From positions 124,001 through 188,000 of the forward strand of contig NZ_SADD01000006.1 in the NCBI RefSeq assembly GCF_004005565.1: 64,000 nt of DNA, in the 5' to 3' direction. Under the pieces are notes generated by a model. It saw only the letters and a list, made by a program, of their open reading frames with translations. It had not been told where the DNA came from and searched no databases. Numbering within the stretch: the first letter of the stretch is position 1; each line of letters opens with the position of its first letter. Source of the DNA: Lujinxingia sediminis (lineage in GTDB: Bacteria > Myxococcota_A > Bradymonadia > Bradymonadales > Bradymonadaceae). Shown here in pieces: positions 9,501 through 18,681 of the stretch. A program made the translations under genes and the position numbers.

Positions 9501-10197
9501 AGTAGGCCAGGCACCCCAGAGCGTAGAGATCGGTCCAGGGGCCGTGATCGCGCCATTGCCCGGTGATCTGCTCCGGCGACATAAAGCGCGGGGTGCCCGA
9601 GATCGTGCGTGGGGTCTCCTCGTTCTCCATGTGCTCATCGTCGAGCGCGTGGGCCAGGCCAAAGTCCGAGAGCTTGAGCTGGCGGCCCTGGGCGCCGTCG
9701 ACAAAGAGCACGTTGGCCGGCTTTAAGTCGCGATGGATCACCCCGCGGGCGTGGCTATGCGCCAGCGCGTCGAGGATGCGCACCAGAATGTTGCGCACAT
9801 GCCACCAATCCAGAGTGCTGCGGTTGAGATCCTGGAGGCTGTAGCTGGCAAGCTCCATGGCCAGCCAGGAGGAGCCGGCTACAAAACGACCGCCGGTCTC
9901 CTCTTCGATCTGCGGGCTGACCTCCCCGCAGTCAAAGACCATGATGATGCCCGGGTGGTGCAGCCTTGCCACCGCGCGCACCTCCGCCCGCAGCGCCGAG
10001 CTAAAATGCGGGTCGCGGGCGCGTCGGGCGGACATCACCTTGACGGCCACCTCCACCTCCCGATCCAGGTGCACCGCACGAAATACCTCTCCCATGCCAC
10101 CCTTGCCGGCGCTGGCAAGAATGCGAAAGGGGCCAAAATGGGTGGGATCTGCGGCAGAAGGCAAGGCAAAGGTCCGCGGCGAGGTGGTTCGTGGCAT
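6577..10197 (-). CDS. Ser/Thr protein kinase - AAA-type ATPase - TPR signalling protein (1)
   Basis: The protein has about 1206 residues if it starts at the ATG at 10197; an in-frame extension upstream to 10470 is arginine/histidine-rich and unlikely to be translated. The N-terminal kinase domain (about 21-290) is complete: glycine loop GKGGMGEV (31-38), Lys53, IHRDLKPAN with Asp157, DFG at 178-180, and a GTPRFMSPEQ activation-loop end. A PknK-like ATPase follows, with Walker A GGTGTGKS near residue 434 and Walker B LLVVLDDLQWG near 560. TPR-type helical repeats occupy the last 350 residues. Such proteins are cytoplasmic integrators in myxobacteria and relatives. The start lacks a clear ribosome-binding site, so it may be a short-leader transcript. 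A paralogue with a different ATPase site lies at 46251. Confidence 0.9.
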   Translation of the reverse strand: MPRTTSPRTFALPSAADPTHFGPFRILASAGKGGMGEVFRAVHLDREVEVAVKVMSARRARDPHFSSALRAEVRAVARLHHPGIIMVFDCGEVSPQIEEETGGRFVAGSSWLAMELASYSLQDLNRSTLDWWHVRNILVRILDALAHSHARGVIHRDLKPANVLFVDGAQGRQLKLSDFGLAHALDDEHMENEETPRTISGTPRFMSPEQITGQWRDHGPWTDLYALGCLAYWLVDGEPPFRDGDTDAILRGHLQGVLPPLRAPFAVPREFGVWLGQLLAKSPMDRFQRAADAAQALFALGEPDGEERPVQPSPLGFVVPLNPTLAPSPSIDDLGMTEIISDVINSPPSVPELRALERPPSSPRHRAVGAAYNVPRTWHRKEAPPLSLEMVGVGLGLFGLRQVPLVNRDAERDALWESLRQVAHHSNPRVALLRGGTGTGKSRLASWMAERAHELGAATPLIATHSPLEGPADGLGGMMANHLRCVGLPRERVLERVRQSVSDTALGPDDLHDCLALTEIICAATLPDYREDEARIRFRTPAERYVVIERFLRRFARTRPLLVVLDDLQWGNDALAWLEHLMRSSEARHLALLVVGTVQTDALLDRPLARQRLRELTAQEPISTIEVGPLSDPHQRALVSQLLGLDAALIEQVTDRTSGNPLYAVQLVGDWVERGVLQLGPGGFRLVEGESSAMPTDLHQVFRERLRQIVRHDLREPPSDALLGLELAAVLGTEVHRREWKAVCRKEGVPLPLLAVDQMVATDLATLAGKGWSFTHEALRETLVRLAEEQGRLTTHHAHCARALEELYPTAQPGLALRRARHLIAAGLPEEALGPMLQAAGQARVRCEFELAHAHLQRHQALLDELCVPHDDVRRAEGWLERAMILIRQDELAGADEILERAVTVGQTRADQRLVGWAMQLRADVANRRGQIPEGLTYIEEARAIFEATGEVIGQARTSQILAELRYWAGEYYEAEQHFRRARQLFRKAGEDLELARVEMALGALYTTLGNPQRATAMLLHAREVFERYGDVGEVASVLNNLGEVHRQVGNLHQAERAYLESLAMLERIGMADDVVVLVNLGMVRLVQNHVDDAAPLFRKVLTLVEGSQRGGYLAFAHLANLSAAAHHGRWEQWDHHLAQGEPLLESTGFVDADLAVITRDAGERALRAGEHGRARRALQIARSQWLSMARQDQAAAIDRILLRVP

Positions 10198-10465
10198 CGA
10201 GTGGTGGAGAGCGGGCAGTGTAGACCAGGAGGGCAGCGATGGGAAAAGGGAAGGTGCTTCATGACGAAAATCATGCGCAGGTCGTCCCGCACCCCCGATG
10301 CCATGCCAGAAGTGTGCCAGACTCCCCACAGGAGTCGGGAGACGAGCCTCACCTCCCCGTATCACTCGCCGCGCCGGCCTTCGGTGGCCTCCCGGGGCGC
10401 GATGGCGCGTCGGGTGAACGAGGGGCAGATGGGCGATCGTTGAGCGTTTATGCGCTTCAACGACC

Positions 10466-10480
10466 TTCATTTAAAATGAA
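10466..10480. promoter_or_regulatory. A/T-rich 15-bp palindrome upstream of the kinase gene
   Basis: TTCATTTAAAATGAA is a perfect 7+1+7 inverted repeat in otherwise GC-rich DNA, followed by ATTTTGATTG. It is a plausible promoter or operator for the divergent side of the kinase gene, whose start is 270 bp away. Not further supported. Confidence 0.35.
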
Positions 10481-10683
10481 ATTTTGATTGCGAAGCCTTC
10501 GCCTCACGCCGGGCGAGGCGCGTGCGCGTCGCGAAGGCTTCGCAGCGTGTCGGGGGGCGGGTCATGCGCTTGCGAAACGTTGATCATGGCGATCGCCCGC
10601 CAGACATGGCGAGCGAAGCGGCTCGCTACGTGCTCGCGCGTTAAAACCCGGCCGACAAAGGCTTTGTTGAAGGTGTGGGATAC

Positions 10684-10712
10684 AAAAAAAGCGCCGCGAA
10701 GGCTTCGCGGCC
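10684..10712 (-). terminator. Terminator for the nucleoside salvage operon
   Basis: Read on the minus strand, CCGCGAAGCCTTCGCGG (10710-10694) is a tight hairpin followed by GCGC and seven T residues (10690-10684). It lies about 200 bp beyond the cdd stop codon. The hairpin reuses a 13-bp sequence found twice more at 10490 and 10531. Confidence 0.75.
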
Positions 10713-10914
10713 TCCCGACGGCCGCCAGATGGCGAGGCGAAGGGTAAGGCCGGGGCGTTTGATGCGGAGAAACGCTCTCGAACGCCTGTTGCGCGGCGCG
10801 TGGACGGGTTTCATGCGTCGCAAGAGCGTTCGGGCGGGACGATGGGAGTGCTGGCTCGCCACGGCGACCGAGAAAGCCCGGGCACGCAGCTCGCCACGAC
10901 GCCAGAGGGGCGGT

Positions 10915-11355
10915 TCAGCCCTTCTCCAGAAAGTCGCGGCCCGAAAAACGCATCGGCAAGAGCGCGTCGAGGGTGGTGAAGCGACGCTCCCCGTGGGGAT
11001 TGATCATCAGGATGGGGAGGTCGTCGCAGAACTCGGCCAGCACCTGGCGGCAGATGCCGCAGGGGGCCGAGGGCTCCTCGACGTCGGTGACGACGCAGAG
11101 GGCGATAAACTCGCGCTTATCGGAGGCGACAGCCGTGCCGATGGCGTTTCGCTCGGCGCAGACGGTCGCTCCGATCGTGGCGTTCTCCACGTTGCAGCCC
11201 ACCACGATCTCCCCCTCGGGGGTGAGCAGGGCGGCGCCCACCGGGAAGCGGGAGTAGGGGACGTAGGCGCGCTCGCGCACGGCGATGGCCGCCTCCTCCA
11301 GTCGCTGCCAGTCCTTCTCAGAGATGGCGTTCAAGGGTTCGTCCTGCTCTCGCAT
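10915..11355 (-). CDS. cdd: Cytidine deaminase
   Basis: The 146-residue, full-length homotetrameric-type cytidine deaminase converts cytidine and deoxycytidine to uridine and deoxyuridine for salvage. The zinc site is complete: C66-A-E68 (Cys in place of the His of the dimeric type, Glu68 as proton shuttle) and P97-C-G-I-C101. The substrate-binding stretch PYSRFPVGAAL is at 33-43 and NVENA at 55-59. The start is marked by GGAGGAGG before ATG. It is the last gene of the minus-strand nupC-punA-cdd unit, 54 bp after punA. The grouping implies that imported nucleosides are split and deaminated by neighbouring products. Confidence 0.97.
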   Translation of the reverse strand: MREQDEPLNAISEKDWQRLEEAAIAVRERAYVPYSRFPVGAALLTPEGEIVVGCNVENATIGATVCAERNAIGTAVASDKREFIALCVVTDVEEPSAPCGICRQVLAEFCDDLPILMINPHGERRFTTLDALLPMRFSGRDFLEKG

Positions 11356-11409
11356 GCTGCCTCCTCCCGTCGGTGGGTTTTGAGCCGCTGGTTTTGAACC
11401 GCCGGGGGC

Positions 11410-12255
11410 TCAGAGGGTTTTGCCCAGGGCTTTGACAAGCCCGCGCACAAGGCCGGTGAAGGTCTCGCGGACGCGGTCGGCGGTCTCTTTGACCTCGTCG
11501 TGGTGGAGTTTGGTGTCGCTCAAGCCGGCGGCGAAGTTGGTGATGCAGCTGATGCCGGCGACCTTCATGCCGCAGTGGTTGGCGACGATGACCTCGGGAA
11601 CCGTCGACATGCCCACGGCGTCACCGCCCATCGTGCGCAGCATGCGCACCTCGGCCGGGGTTTCGTAGCTGGGGCCGGCCACCCCGGCGTAGACGCCTTC
11701 TTTGACCTCGATGCTCTCCTGGCTGGCCACCGCGCGCAGAAGCTCACGGAGCTCCTTCGCATAGGGATCGCTCATGTCGGGGAAGCGCGGACCGAAGGCG
11801 TCTTCGTTGGGACCGTGCAGGGGGTTCTGGCCGGTGAAGTTGACCTGATCGCAGATGATCATCAGGTCGCCGGGGGCGTAGTCGGCGTTGATGCCGCCGG
11901 CGGAGTTGGTGACCACCAGGTGATCGATGCCCATCAGGTGGAAGGCGCGCACCGGGAAGGTGACCTCCTGCATCGTCCAGCCCTCGTAGAAGTGCGAGCG
12001 GCCCTGCATCACGACCACCGGCACGCCTTCGAGCGTGCCGAAGACCAGGCGACCCTTGTGGCCTTCGACGCCGGAGACGGGGAAGTGGGGGATCTCGCTG
12101 TAGTCGATGGCGATGGCGTCGTCGAGCTGGTCGCCGATGGCGCCCAGGCCGCTGCCCAGGATCATGGCGATGCGGGGGCTCTCGGTGATGCGGGACTTGA
12201 GAAAATCAGCGCTGGCCTGAGCGCGCCGGGCCAGGTCGGAGGTATGCGTTGCCAT
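11410..12255 (-). CDS. punA: Purine nucleoside phosphorylase (trimeric, PNP-I type)
   Basis: The 281-residue protein matches the usual length of trimeric inosine/guanosine phosphorylase. This enzyme splits purine nucleosides with phosphate to the free base and ribose-1-phosphate. Visible family motifs are the phosphate-binding LGSGLG (about 34-39), the HxGR-like GHKGRLVFG, RSHFYEG and VTNSAGG. In the base pocket are GPSYETPAE, MSTVPE and an Asn in ITNFAAG (inosine/guanosine preference by family knowledge). GGAG lies about nine bases before ATG. It sits between a nucleoside transporter and cytidine deaminase on the same strand, consistent with a salvage operon. A strong hairpin lies in the gap to the transporter gene. 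Confidence 0.96.
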   Translation of the reverse strand: MATHTSDLARRAQASADFLKSRITESPRIAMILGSGLGAIGDQLDDAIAIDYSEIPHFPVSGVEGHKGRLVFGTLEGVPVVVMQGRSHFYEGWTMQEVTFPVRAFHLMGIDHLVVTNSAGGINADYAPGDLMIICDQVNFTGQNPLHGPNEDAFGPRFPDMSDPYAKELRELLRAVASQESIEVKEGVYAGVAGPSYETPAEVRMLRTMGGDAVGMSTVPEVIVANHCGMKVAGISCITNFAAGLSDTKLHHDEVKETADRVRETFTGLVRGLVKALGKTL

Positions 12256-12342
12256 GGTCGATCTCCAGTGAATTCAAAGGGGCTATCAGGGGGCCTGGCG
12301 AGGGGCTCTAAGAGGGGCGCTCGCCAGATGTAGCGCGGGAAG

Positions 12343-12381
12343 CGCTCGCCAGGCCCGAGAGAGGGGAGGGCCTGGCGAGCG
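12343..12381. repeat. 14-bp perfect inverted repeat between nupC and punA
   Basis: CGCTCGCCAGGCCC (12343-12356) and GGGCCTGGCGAGCG (12368-12381) are exact complements around an 11-bp loop. Partial copies of the same sequence precede it at 12291-12301 and 12318-12327, so alternative hairpins are possible. There is no T-run on the minus strand directly after it. An attenuator or mRNA-stabilising structure setting unequal nupC and punA expression is plausible. Confidence 0.7.
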
Positions 12382-12400
12382 ACGACGTGATGCAAAAGAA

Positions 12401-14215
12401 TCAGATGAGAATACCGGCGATGGTCGCGGTCATGAACGCGGCCAGGGTGCCGCCGAACATCGCGCGCAGCGCGATGCGGGCCAGGTCACCCTTGCGCTCG
12501 GGGGCGATGCCGCCGATGCCACCGAGCTGAATGCCGATGGAGCCGAAGTTGGCAAAGCCGCAGAGCGCGTAGGTGGCGATGATGATGGAGCGCTCCGAGA
12601 GCACGACGTTCGGATCCAGGAGCAGCTGCTGGAGGCTTCCGTAGGCGACGAGCTCGTTGATGACCATCTTCTCACCGAGCAGGCGCGCGATGGTGTAGCA
12701 GTCCTCGGCCGGCACACCCATCACCCAGGCGAAGGGCCAGAAGATGTAGCCGAAGATGTCCTGCATCGTGACCACCGGGGCAATCCAGGAGGCGGTCATT
12801 CCCGGGGCGGCCTGCATCGTCTCGATGCAGCCCACGACCGCGGCGTCGGCGACGGTGGCCGGGTCGCAGCCCTCGGGCAGCGCCATGTTGCCGGCGGCGA
12901 AGGCCTCGGCCAGCGAGCCCAGGGTGGAGGCGTTGATCATCAGGCTGGGCCAGGTGATCAGGTAGTTGACGAGCTCCATCAGCGCGATGAAGGCGAGCAG
13001 CATGGCGGCGACGTTGAGCGCGAGCTTCATGCCTTCGGCGGCGCCGCGGCTGGCGGCGTCGAGCACGTTGACGTCCTCACGCAGGTCCTCCATCTCGAGC
13101 TTGCCGGCGGTCATGGGGTGGTCGGTTTCCGGGTAGATGATCTTGGCGATCACCAGGGCGGCCGGGGCGCTCATCACAGACGCGGCCAAAAGGTGGCCGG
13201 CGATATCGGGGAAGGAGGGCTCCATCATGCCCACGTAGATGGCCAGCACGCCGCCGGCCACCGTGGCAAAACCGCCGGTCATCACGACCATCAGCTCCGA
13301 CATCGTCATGTTTTTGACGAAGGGTTTGACCACCAGCGGGGCCTCGGTCTGGCCGACGAAGATGTTGGCGGCGGCCGACATGCTCTCCGCTCCGCTGATG
13401 CCCATGGTGCGCTGCATCACCCAGGCAAACATGTGCACGAGCTTCTGCATGATGCCCAGGTGGTAGAGCACGGTCATCAGGGCGCTGAAGAAGATGATGG
13501 TGGGGAGTACGGCGAAGGCAAAGTTGATAAGCCCGCCCTCGACCGAGCCTGTGACGTAGCTGGAGAAGATGAAGTCGGCGCCGGTGTTGGTGAACTCCAG
13601 GAGCTTGCTGACGGCGACGGTGGCGACCTCAAAGACCTTCTGTCCGCCGGGGACGTAGAAGATAAAGAGGGCGAAGACCAGCTGCAGGCCGGTGCCGATG
13701 CCCACGAGCTTCCAGTCGATTTTGCGGCGGTTGGTCGACATCAGCCAGGCCACGCCCAGAAGGGCGAAGATGCCAAAGAAGCTGACGAACTTTTCAAGAA
13801 AGCTCGACTTTTCGCCTTTCATGCGGCTGAGCTCGAAGGTTTCCTGCTCAGCGGCCTGGGCGTCGACCGCGTCAGCCGCGGCGTTTTCCGGCGCGCTCTC
13901 TTCGGCGGCCTCGCCATGAGCGGCGGCGACCGGCTCGGCGGGATCCTCGTCGAGGGCCTCTTCGAGCTGAGCGGCCTCGGCGGGGGGCGGGGAGGCCGCC
14001 GCCTCATCGAGGGCGGTGGGGCCGCCATCGCTGGTATCGGCCCGCTCACCGGATTCGTCTGCGACGGAATCGGGCTGCGCGATTTCCTGAGCGACCGAGG
14101 GAGAGGTGCGCCCGACGACCATGCCGGTGGCGATGACCGATGAGCAGAAGAGAAAGACGAACCACGCCATCGCGTAAAGGATGCGACGCTGCGCCAACTG
14201 GCGGGGGCTATGCAT
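12401..14215 (-). CDS. nupC: Concentrative nucleoside transporter (CNT/NupC family) with acidic N-terminal extension
   Basis: The core from about residue 130 to the end has the CNT architecture: many hydrophobic helices, the EAPLVVKPF-type motif (GQTEAPLV), GFATVAGGVLAIY, and the second half with ALCGFANFGSIGIQLGG. CNT proteins import nucleosides with Na+ or H+. The chosen ATG at 14215 has GGAG eight bases upstream; an upstream in-frame start adds 13 residues. Before the core are one membrane segment (about 10-35) and roughly 85 residues rich in Ala, Glu, Asp and Pro that would form an acidic disordered loop, unusual for the family. First gene of the operon with punA and cdd, transcribed away from nfu. 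Confidence 0.93.
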   Translation of the reverse strand: MHSPRQLAQRRILYAMAWFVFLFCSSVIATGMVVGRTSPSVAQEIAQPDSVADESGERADTSDGGPTALDEAAASPPPAEAAQLEEALDEDPAEPVAAAHGEAAEESAPENAAADAVDAQAAEQETFELSRMKGEKSSFLEKFVSFFGIFALLGVAWLMSTNRRKIDWKLVGIGTGLQLVFALFIFYVPGGQKVFEVATVAVSKLLEFTNTGADFIFSSYVTGSVEGGLINFAFAVLPTIIFFSALMTVLYHLGIMQKLVHMFAWVMQRTMGISGAESMSAAANIFVGQTEAPLVVKPFVKNMTMSELMVVMTGGFATVAGGVLAIYVGMMEPSFPDIAGHLLAASVMSAPAALVIAKIIYPETDHPMTAGKLEMEDLREDVNVLDAASRGAAEGMKLALNVAAMLLAFIALMELVNYLITWPSLMINASTLGSLAEAFAAGNMALPEGCDPATVADAAVVGCIETMQAAPGMTASWIAPVVTMQDIFGYIFWPFAWVMGVPAEDCYTIARLLGEKMVINELVAYGSLQQLLLDPNVVLSERSIIIATYALCGFANFGSIGIQLGGIGGIAPERKGDLARIALRAMFGGTLAAFMTATIAGILI

Positions 14216-14455
14216 AGGTGCTGCTCCACGAAAAGGGGCCGAGAGACGCGCCACTCTATGCCCAAAGTCTTCCCTGTGACAAGGCAGCCTGTGCGGGCAG
14301 GAATGTTGGCAAAGGCGGTCTCGTTGGCTATACCGAAGCCGGCCGGAAATCCCGGGCGCGCGGGCGCCTTCGATAAGGCGGCGGCCTCCTGCAGTCGGGG
14401 AGGGTGATCCCGGAAGCGATGCCTCAGACGATGTTTTTTAAGCGGAGTTGCGACG

Positions 14456-14728
14456 ATGCGACGACAGATTCAGAAACTTATCGACGAAGAGATCAACCCC
14501 TTTGTCGCCGGACACGGCGGGCGCATCGAGCTTGTGGACTACCTCGATCGCAATGTCTACATCCAGATGATGGGCGGCTGCCAGGGGTGTGCGGCTTCCT
14601 CGGCCACGCTCAAGCAGGGGGTGGAGCGCCTGCTGCGCGAGGCGTTCAACGAGGAGATCGCTCAGATCATCGACGTGACCGACCATGGCTCGGGTGATAA
14701 CCCTTATTATACCGAGAGCCCCTTTTAA
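14456..14728 (+). CDS. NifU-like (Nfu) iron-sulfur cluster carrier
   Basis: This 90-residue single-domain Nfu protein has the conserved GGCQGCAAS motif, with Cys42 and Cys45 forming the CxxC that binds a [4Fe-4S] cluster in a dimer. The N-terminal helix and the VEKxLRExF-like VERLLREAF helix fit the family. It lacks the A-type domain of NfuA, so it is the minimal form. GGAG precedes ATG by nine bases. It is divergent from the transporter operon and followed by its own terminator before metH. It probably delivers clusters to apo-enzymes; no client can be named from context. Confidence 0.93.
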   Translation: MRRQIQKLIDEEINPFVAGHGGRIELVDYLDRNVYIQMMGGCQGCAASSATLKQGVERLLREAFNEEIAQIIDVTDHGSGDNPYYTESPF

Positions 14729-14772
14729 TCCGGGGGAGCTGCGCCCTTTGGAGCGGGCGCACGACACGTCGA

Positions 14773-14807
14773 GGGCGCGCGACCGGTTGCGGTCCGCGCC
14801 CGTTTTT
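14773..14807 (+). terminator. Intrinsic terminator after nfu
   Basis: GGGCGCG (14773-14779) pairs with CGCGCCC (14795-14801) with an additional GACCG/CGGTC pairing inside, followed by five T residues (14803-14807). It separates nfu from metH. Confidence 0.85.
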
Positions 14808-14988
14808 GTTGGCGCATCGCGATGGTGTTGGATGATGGGATGAAGTGCGGGAGGACGGCGTCGGGTGATTTACCGCGCGCTCCCGATGGTGTGCGGCGCC
14901 CGGTGGCGTCGCCGTGTCTATGTCTGCTTGCCAGGTGACCTGGTGAGAGGCCGCCGCCCGGGTGAGACGGGGGGCAAGGAGTGGTGGG

Positions 14989-17900
14989 ATGGAAGAGTCG
15001 AAAGTCGGCGGAGTTGAGGCGGCGCTCAAGGAGCGCATTCTGGTGCTGGACGGGGCGATGGGAACGATGATCCAGCGCCACCGCTTAGAAGAGGCCGATT
15101 TTCGGGGGGAGCGTTTCGCCGACCACCCGAGCCCCTTGCAGGGCAATAATGACCTTCTGGCGATGACGCGGCCGGATATCATCGGCGCGATTCACCGGGA
15201 GTATCTGGAGGCCGGCGCCGACATCATCGAGACGAATACGTTTAACGCCCAGCGCATCTCGATGGCGGATTACGACCTGGAAGACATCGTCTATGAGCTC
15301 AACGTGGCCGCCGCAACGCTCGCGGTGGAGGTGGCCCGGGAGGTGAGCGCGCGGCCGGGGGAGCGCCGGCGTTTTGTGGCCGGATCGGTGGGACCGACCA
15401 ACCGGGCGCTCTCGATGTCGCCGGATGTGAACCGCCCGATGTACCGCGCGGTGAGCTTTGACGCGATCCGCCAGGCCTACGCCGAGCAGATCGAGGGGTT
15501 GATGGACGGGGGCGTCGACCTGCTTTTGGCCGAGACGGTCTTTGATACGCTCAACCTCAAGGCCTTCATCGTAGCGATGGAGGAGGTCTTTGAGCGGCGA
15601 GGGGAGCGGCTTCCGCTGATGATCTCGGTGACGATTACGGATCGCAGTGGGCGCACCCTCTCGGGGCAGACCATCGAGGCCTTCTGGACGTCTGTGGCGC
15701 ACGCGCGGCCTTTAAGTGTGGGCATCAACTGCGCGCTGGGCGCCGAAGAGATGCGCCCCTTTATGGGGGAGCTCGCGCGCATCTCGCCGATCTATACGAG
15801 CTGCTACCCCAACGCCGGGCTGCCCAATGAGTTCGGGGAGTACGAGCAGTCGGCCACGCAGATGGCGACCATCATTGAGGAGTTTGCTCAGCAGGGCTGG
15901 CTCAACGTGGTGGGGGGCTGCTGCGGGACGACCCCGGAGCATATCGGCGCCATCGCGGAGCGCGTGGCCTCCTACGCCCCGCGTGTGCCGCCGGCCGGCG
16001 ATACGCTGACGCGTTTCTCGGGCCTGGAGCCCTGCGTGCTGCGTCCCGACGCCAATTTTACGATGGTGGGTGAGCGCACCAACGTCACCGGCTCGCGTAA
16101 GTTTGCGAGGCTGATCCGCGCCGAAGATTACGAAGAAGCCCTCTCGGTGGCCCGCCATCAGGTCGAAGGCGGTGCCAATATCCTGGACATCAACGTCGAC
16201 GACGGGATGCTCGACTCCGCAAAAGTGATGACGGACTTTTTGAACCTCATCGCCACCGAGCCGGAGATCAGCAAGCTGCCGATCATGATCGACTCCTCGC
16301 GTTTTGAGGTGATCGAGGCCGGGCTCAAGTGCGTGCAGGGCAAGGCCATCGTCAACTCCATCAGTTTGAAGGAGGGCGAGGAGGTTTTCAGGCGTCAGGC
16401 CGAGACGATAAGGCGTTACGGGGCGGCGGTGGTCGTGATGCTCTTTGATGAAGAGGGGCAGGCTGTGACGCTTGAGCATCGTCGGCGCATCGCGCACCGG
16501 GCCGTGGGGATTCTGCACGATGTGGGCTTCGCATCGCAGGACATCATCTTCGATGCCAACATCCTCACCGTGGGCACCGGCATGGCCGAGCACGACGACT
16601 ATGCGGTGGGCTTTATTGAGGGCGTGCGCGCGATCAAGACGGAGATCGAGGGGGTCAAGACCGTGGGCGGGGTGAGCAACGTCTCCTTCTCGTTCCGGGG
16701 GCAGGACGCGGTGCGTGAGGCGATCAACGCGGCGTTTTTGTACCACGCGATCAAAGCCGGTCTGGATATGGGCATCGTCAACGCCGGGCAGATCGAGGTG
16801 TATGACGAGATCAACGCCGAGCTCTTAGAGCTGGTCGAAGATATGCTGCTGAACCGACGTCTCGACGCCACCGAGCGTCTGGTGGACTTCTCGGCGCGCT
16901 ACACCGCCGACCCGCGGCGCGCGGCCAGTGAGGCCAAATGGCGCGAGGGCACGGTTGAGGAGCGTCTCAAGCATGCGCTGGTCAAGGGCATCGTCGATTA
17001 TGTGGACGTCGATGTGAATGAGGCGCTGGAGCTCTATCCGCGGGCGCTCGACATCATCGAAGGTCCGCTGATGGCGGGGATGGGCGTGGTGGGCGATCTT
17101 TTCGGGGAGGGCAAGATGTTCTTGCCCCAGGTCGTCAAGAGCGCCCGGGCGATGAAGAAGGCTGTGGCGATCTTGTTGCCCCGGATGGAGGCCGAGAAAG
17201 AGGATGGCGAGGCCGAGGGGCGCGGCACCATTGTGATGGCCACGGTCAAAGGCGATGTGCATGACATCGGTAAAAACATCGTGGGCGTGGTGCTGGGGTG
17301 CAACAACTACAAGGTGGTGGATCTGGGGGTGATGGTGCCCGCCGAGCAGATCCTGGATGCGGTGGAAGAACATAAGGCCGACATCCTGGGCTTGAGCGGG
17401 CTGATTACGCCCTCGCTCGATGAGATGGTGCATGTGGCCAGCGAGATGGAGCGGCGCGGCATGAAGGTGCCGCTGCTGATCGGAGGGGCGACCACGAGCC
17501 GCAGGCATACCTCGATCAAGATTTCGCCCAATTACAGCGGGGCGGTGGTGCATGTGGTGGACGCGTCGCGGGTGGGCGGGGCGGTGGGAGGGCTGCTCGG
17601 CGACGATAAGGAGGCGTACATCGAGGAGAACCGCGCCCAGCAGGCCCGAGACCGTGAGATCTACAAGCAGCGCGGCCAGCGCCCGCTCTTAAGTCTTGAG
17701 GAGGCGCGCGCCCGGCGTACGCCCATTGCGTTTAAGCCTGAAGATATCGCCACACCGAGTTTTCTGGGCGTGCGCCAGATCGACGATCTCTCGCTGGAGG
17801 CGCTGATCCCCTACATCGACTGGACGCCCTTCTTTGTGGCCTGGGAGATCCGCGGGGCGTATCCGCAGGTGCTCGACGATGAACGCTACCGTGAGATTGC

Positions 17901-18660
17901 GCGCGAGACCTTTGATAACGGTCGGCGGATGCTCGATCAGATCGTGGCCGATCGCTCGTTGCGCGCCAGCGCCGCCTGGGGCTTCTTTCCGGCCAATGCC
18001 GAGGGCGACGATATTTTGCTCTTTGAGGATGAGACGCGTCAGAGGGTGCAGGAGCGCCTCTGCATGCTGCGTCAGCAGCGAAAGCGCCACGGGGAGGAGC
18101 AGGCCAACCGCTGCCTCTCTGACTACGTCGCGCCGGTGGAGAGCGGGCTCAACGACTATATCGGGGCGTTTGCGGTATGCGCCGGCCACGGCGTCGACGA
18201 GCTGGTGGCGCGCTATCACGCCGATCACGACGATTACCGCGCGATCATGGTCAAGGTTCTGGCCGATCGCCTGGCCGAAGCGTTTGCCGAATACCTTCAC
18301 CGTCAGGCCCGTGAGGCCTGGGGCTATGGTCGCGGGGAGTCGTTGAGCAATGAGGAGCTCATCGCCGAGGCGTACCGCGGGATTCGACCGGCGCCGGGCT
18401 ACCCGGCCTGCCCGGATCATACCGAGAAGGCCAAACTCTGGGAGCTGCTCGACGTGGAGCGGCGCGCGGGGCTCAAGCTCACCGAGAGCTTTGCGATGTG
18501 GCCGACGGCCGCGGTCAGCGGCTGGTATTTTGGCCACCCCGAAGCGCGCTACCTGCGCGTGGGAGATGTGGGCGAAGACCAGATCAAAGATTACGCGCGG
18601 CGAAAGAAGATGAGCGTGGCCGAGGTCGAGCGCTGGCTTGCGCCCAACCTCGGCTATTGA
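14989..18660 (+). CDS. metH: Cobalamin-dependent methionine synthase
   Basis: At 1223 residues it is a complete four-module MetH, which transfers a methyl group from methyltetrahydrofolate to homocysteine through cobalamin. In order come the homocysteine/zinc module ([10 protein letters not shown] near the start, [19 protein letters not shown]), the pterin-binding module ([25 protein letters not shown]), and the cobalamin module with [12 protein letters not shown] carrying the lower-ligand His. The C-terminal activation module ([29 protein letters not shown]) is also present. The start is the ATG preceded by AAGGAG at 14976-14981; an earlier GTG at 14962 is less likely. No cobalamin or SAM riboswitch could be recognised upstream. 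Confidence 0.98.
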   Translation: MEESKVGGVEAALKERILVLDGAMGTMIQRHRLEEADFRGERFADHPSPLQGNNDLLAMTRPDIIGAIHREYLEAGADIIETNTFNAQRISMADYDLEDIVYELNVAAATLAVEVAREVSARPGERRRFVAGSVGPTNRALSMSPDVNRPMYRAVSFDAIRQAYAEQIEGLMDGGVDLLLAETVFDTLNLKAFIVAMEEVFERRGERLPLMISVTITDRSGRTLSGQTIEAFWTSVAHARPLSVGINCALGAEEMRPFMGELARISPIYTSCYPNAGLPNEFGEYEQSATQMATIIEEFAQQGWLNVVGGCCGTTPEHIGAIAERVASYAPRVPPAGDTLTRFSGLEPCVLRPDANFTMVGERTNVTGSRKFARLIRAEDYEEALSVARHQVEGGANILDINVDDGMLDSAKVMTDFLNLIATEPEISKLPIMIDSSRFEVIEAGLKCVQGKAIVNSISLKEGEEVFRRQAETIRRYGAAVVVMLFDEEGQAVTLEHRRRIAHRAVGILHDVGFASQDIIFDANILTVGTGMAEHDDYAVGFIEGVRAIKTEIEGVKTVGGVSNVSFSFRGQDAVREAINAAFLYHAIKAGLDMGIVNAGQIEVYDEINAELLELVEDMLLNRRLDATERLVDFSARYTADPRRAASEAKWREGTVEERLKHALVKGIVDYVDVDVNEALELYPRALDIIEGPLMAGMGVVGDLFGEGKMFLPQVVKSARAMKKAVAILLPRMEAEKEDGEAEGRGTIVMATVKGDVHDIGKNIVGVVLGCNNYKVVDLGVMVPAEQILDAVEEHKADILGLSGLITPSLDEMVHVASEMERRGMKVPLLIGGATTSRRHTSIKISPNYSGAVVHVVDASRVGGAVGGLLGDDKEAYIEENRAQQARDREIYKQRGQRPLLSLEEARARRTPIAFKPEDIATPSFLGVRQIDDLSLEALIPYIDWTPFFVAWEIRGAYPQVLDDERYREIARETFDNGRRMLDQIVADRSLRASAAWGFFPANAEGDDILLFEDETRQRVQERLCMLRQQRKRHGEEQANRCLSDYVAPVESGLNDYIGAFAVCAGHGVDELVARYHADHDDYRAIMVKVLADRLAEAFAEYLHRQAREAWGYGRGESLSNEELIAEAYRGIRPAPGYPACPDHTEKAKLWELLDVERRAGLKLTESFAMWPTAAVSGWYFGHPEARYLRVGDVGEDQIKDYARRKKMSVAEVERWLAPNLGY

Positions 18661-18681
18661 GGCCGATTCGGCCGGCAGGCT

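Larger units (their letters stand above)
10198..10914. other. Hairpin-rich 717-bp intergenic region
   Basis: No convincing gene is visible between the kinase start and the cdd stop. The stretch holds an A/T-rich palindrome (10466-10480), three copies of the 13-bp near-palindrome GCGAAG-S-CTTCGC (10490-10502, 10531-10543, 10696-10708) and a minus-strand terminator built on the last copy. The first two 13-mers also pair with each other around a GCCTCACGCCGGGCGAGGC core. Confidence 0.6.

Noticed and set aside
14808-14988. Possible cobalamin, SAM or SAH riboswitch before metH
   Set aside because: No B12 box or SAM/SAH riboswitch core could be identified; only short generic hairpins such as CCAGGTGACCTGG are present.
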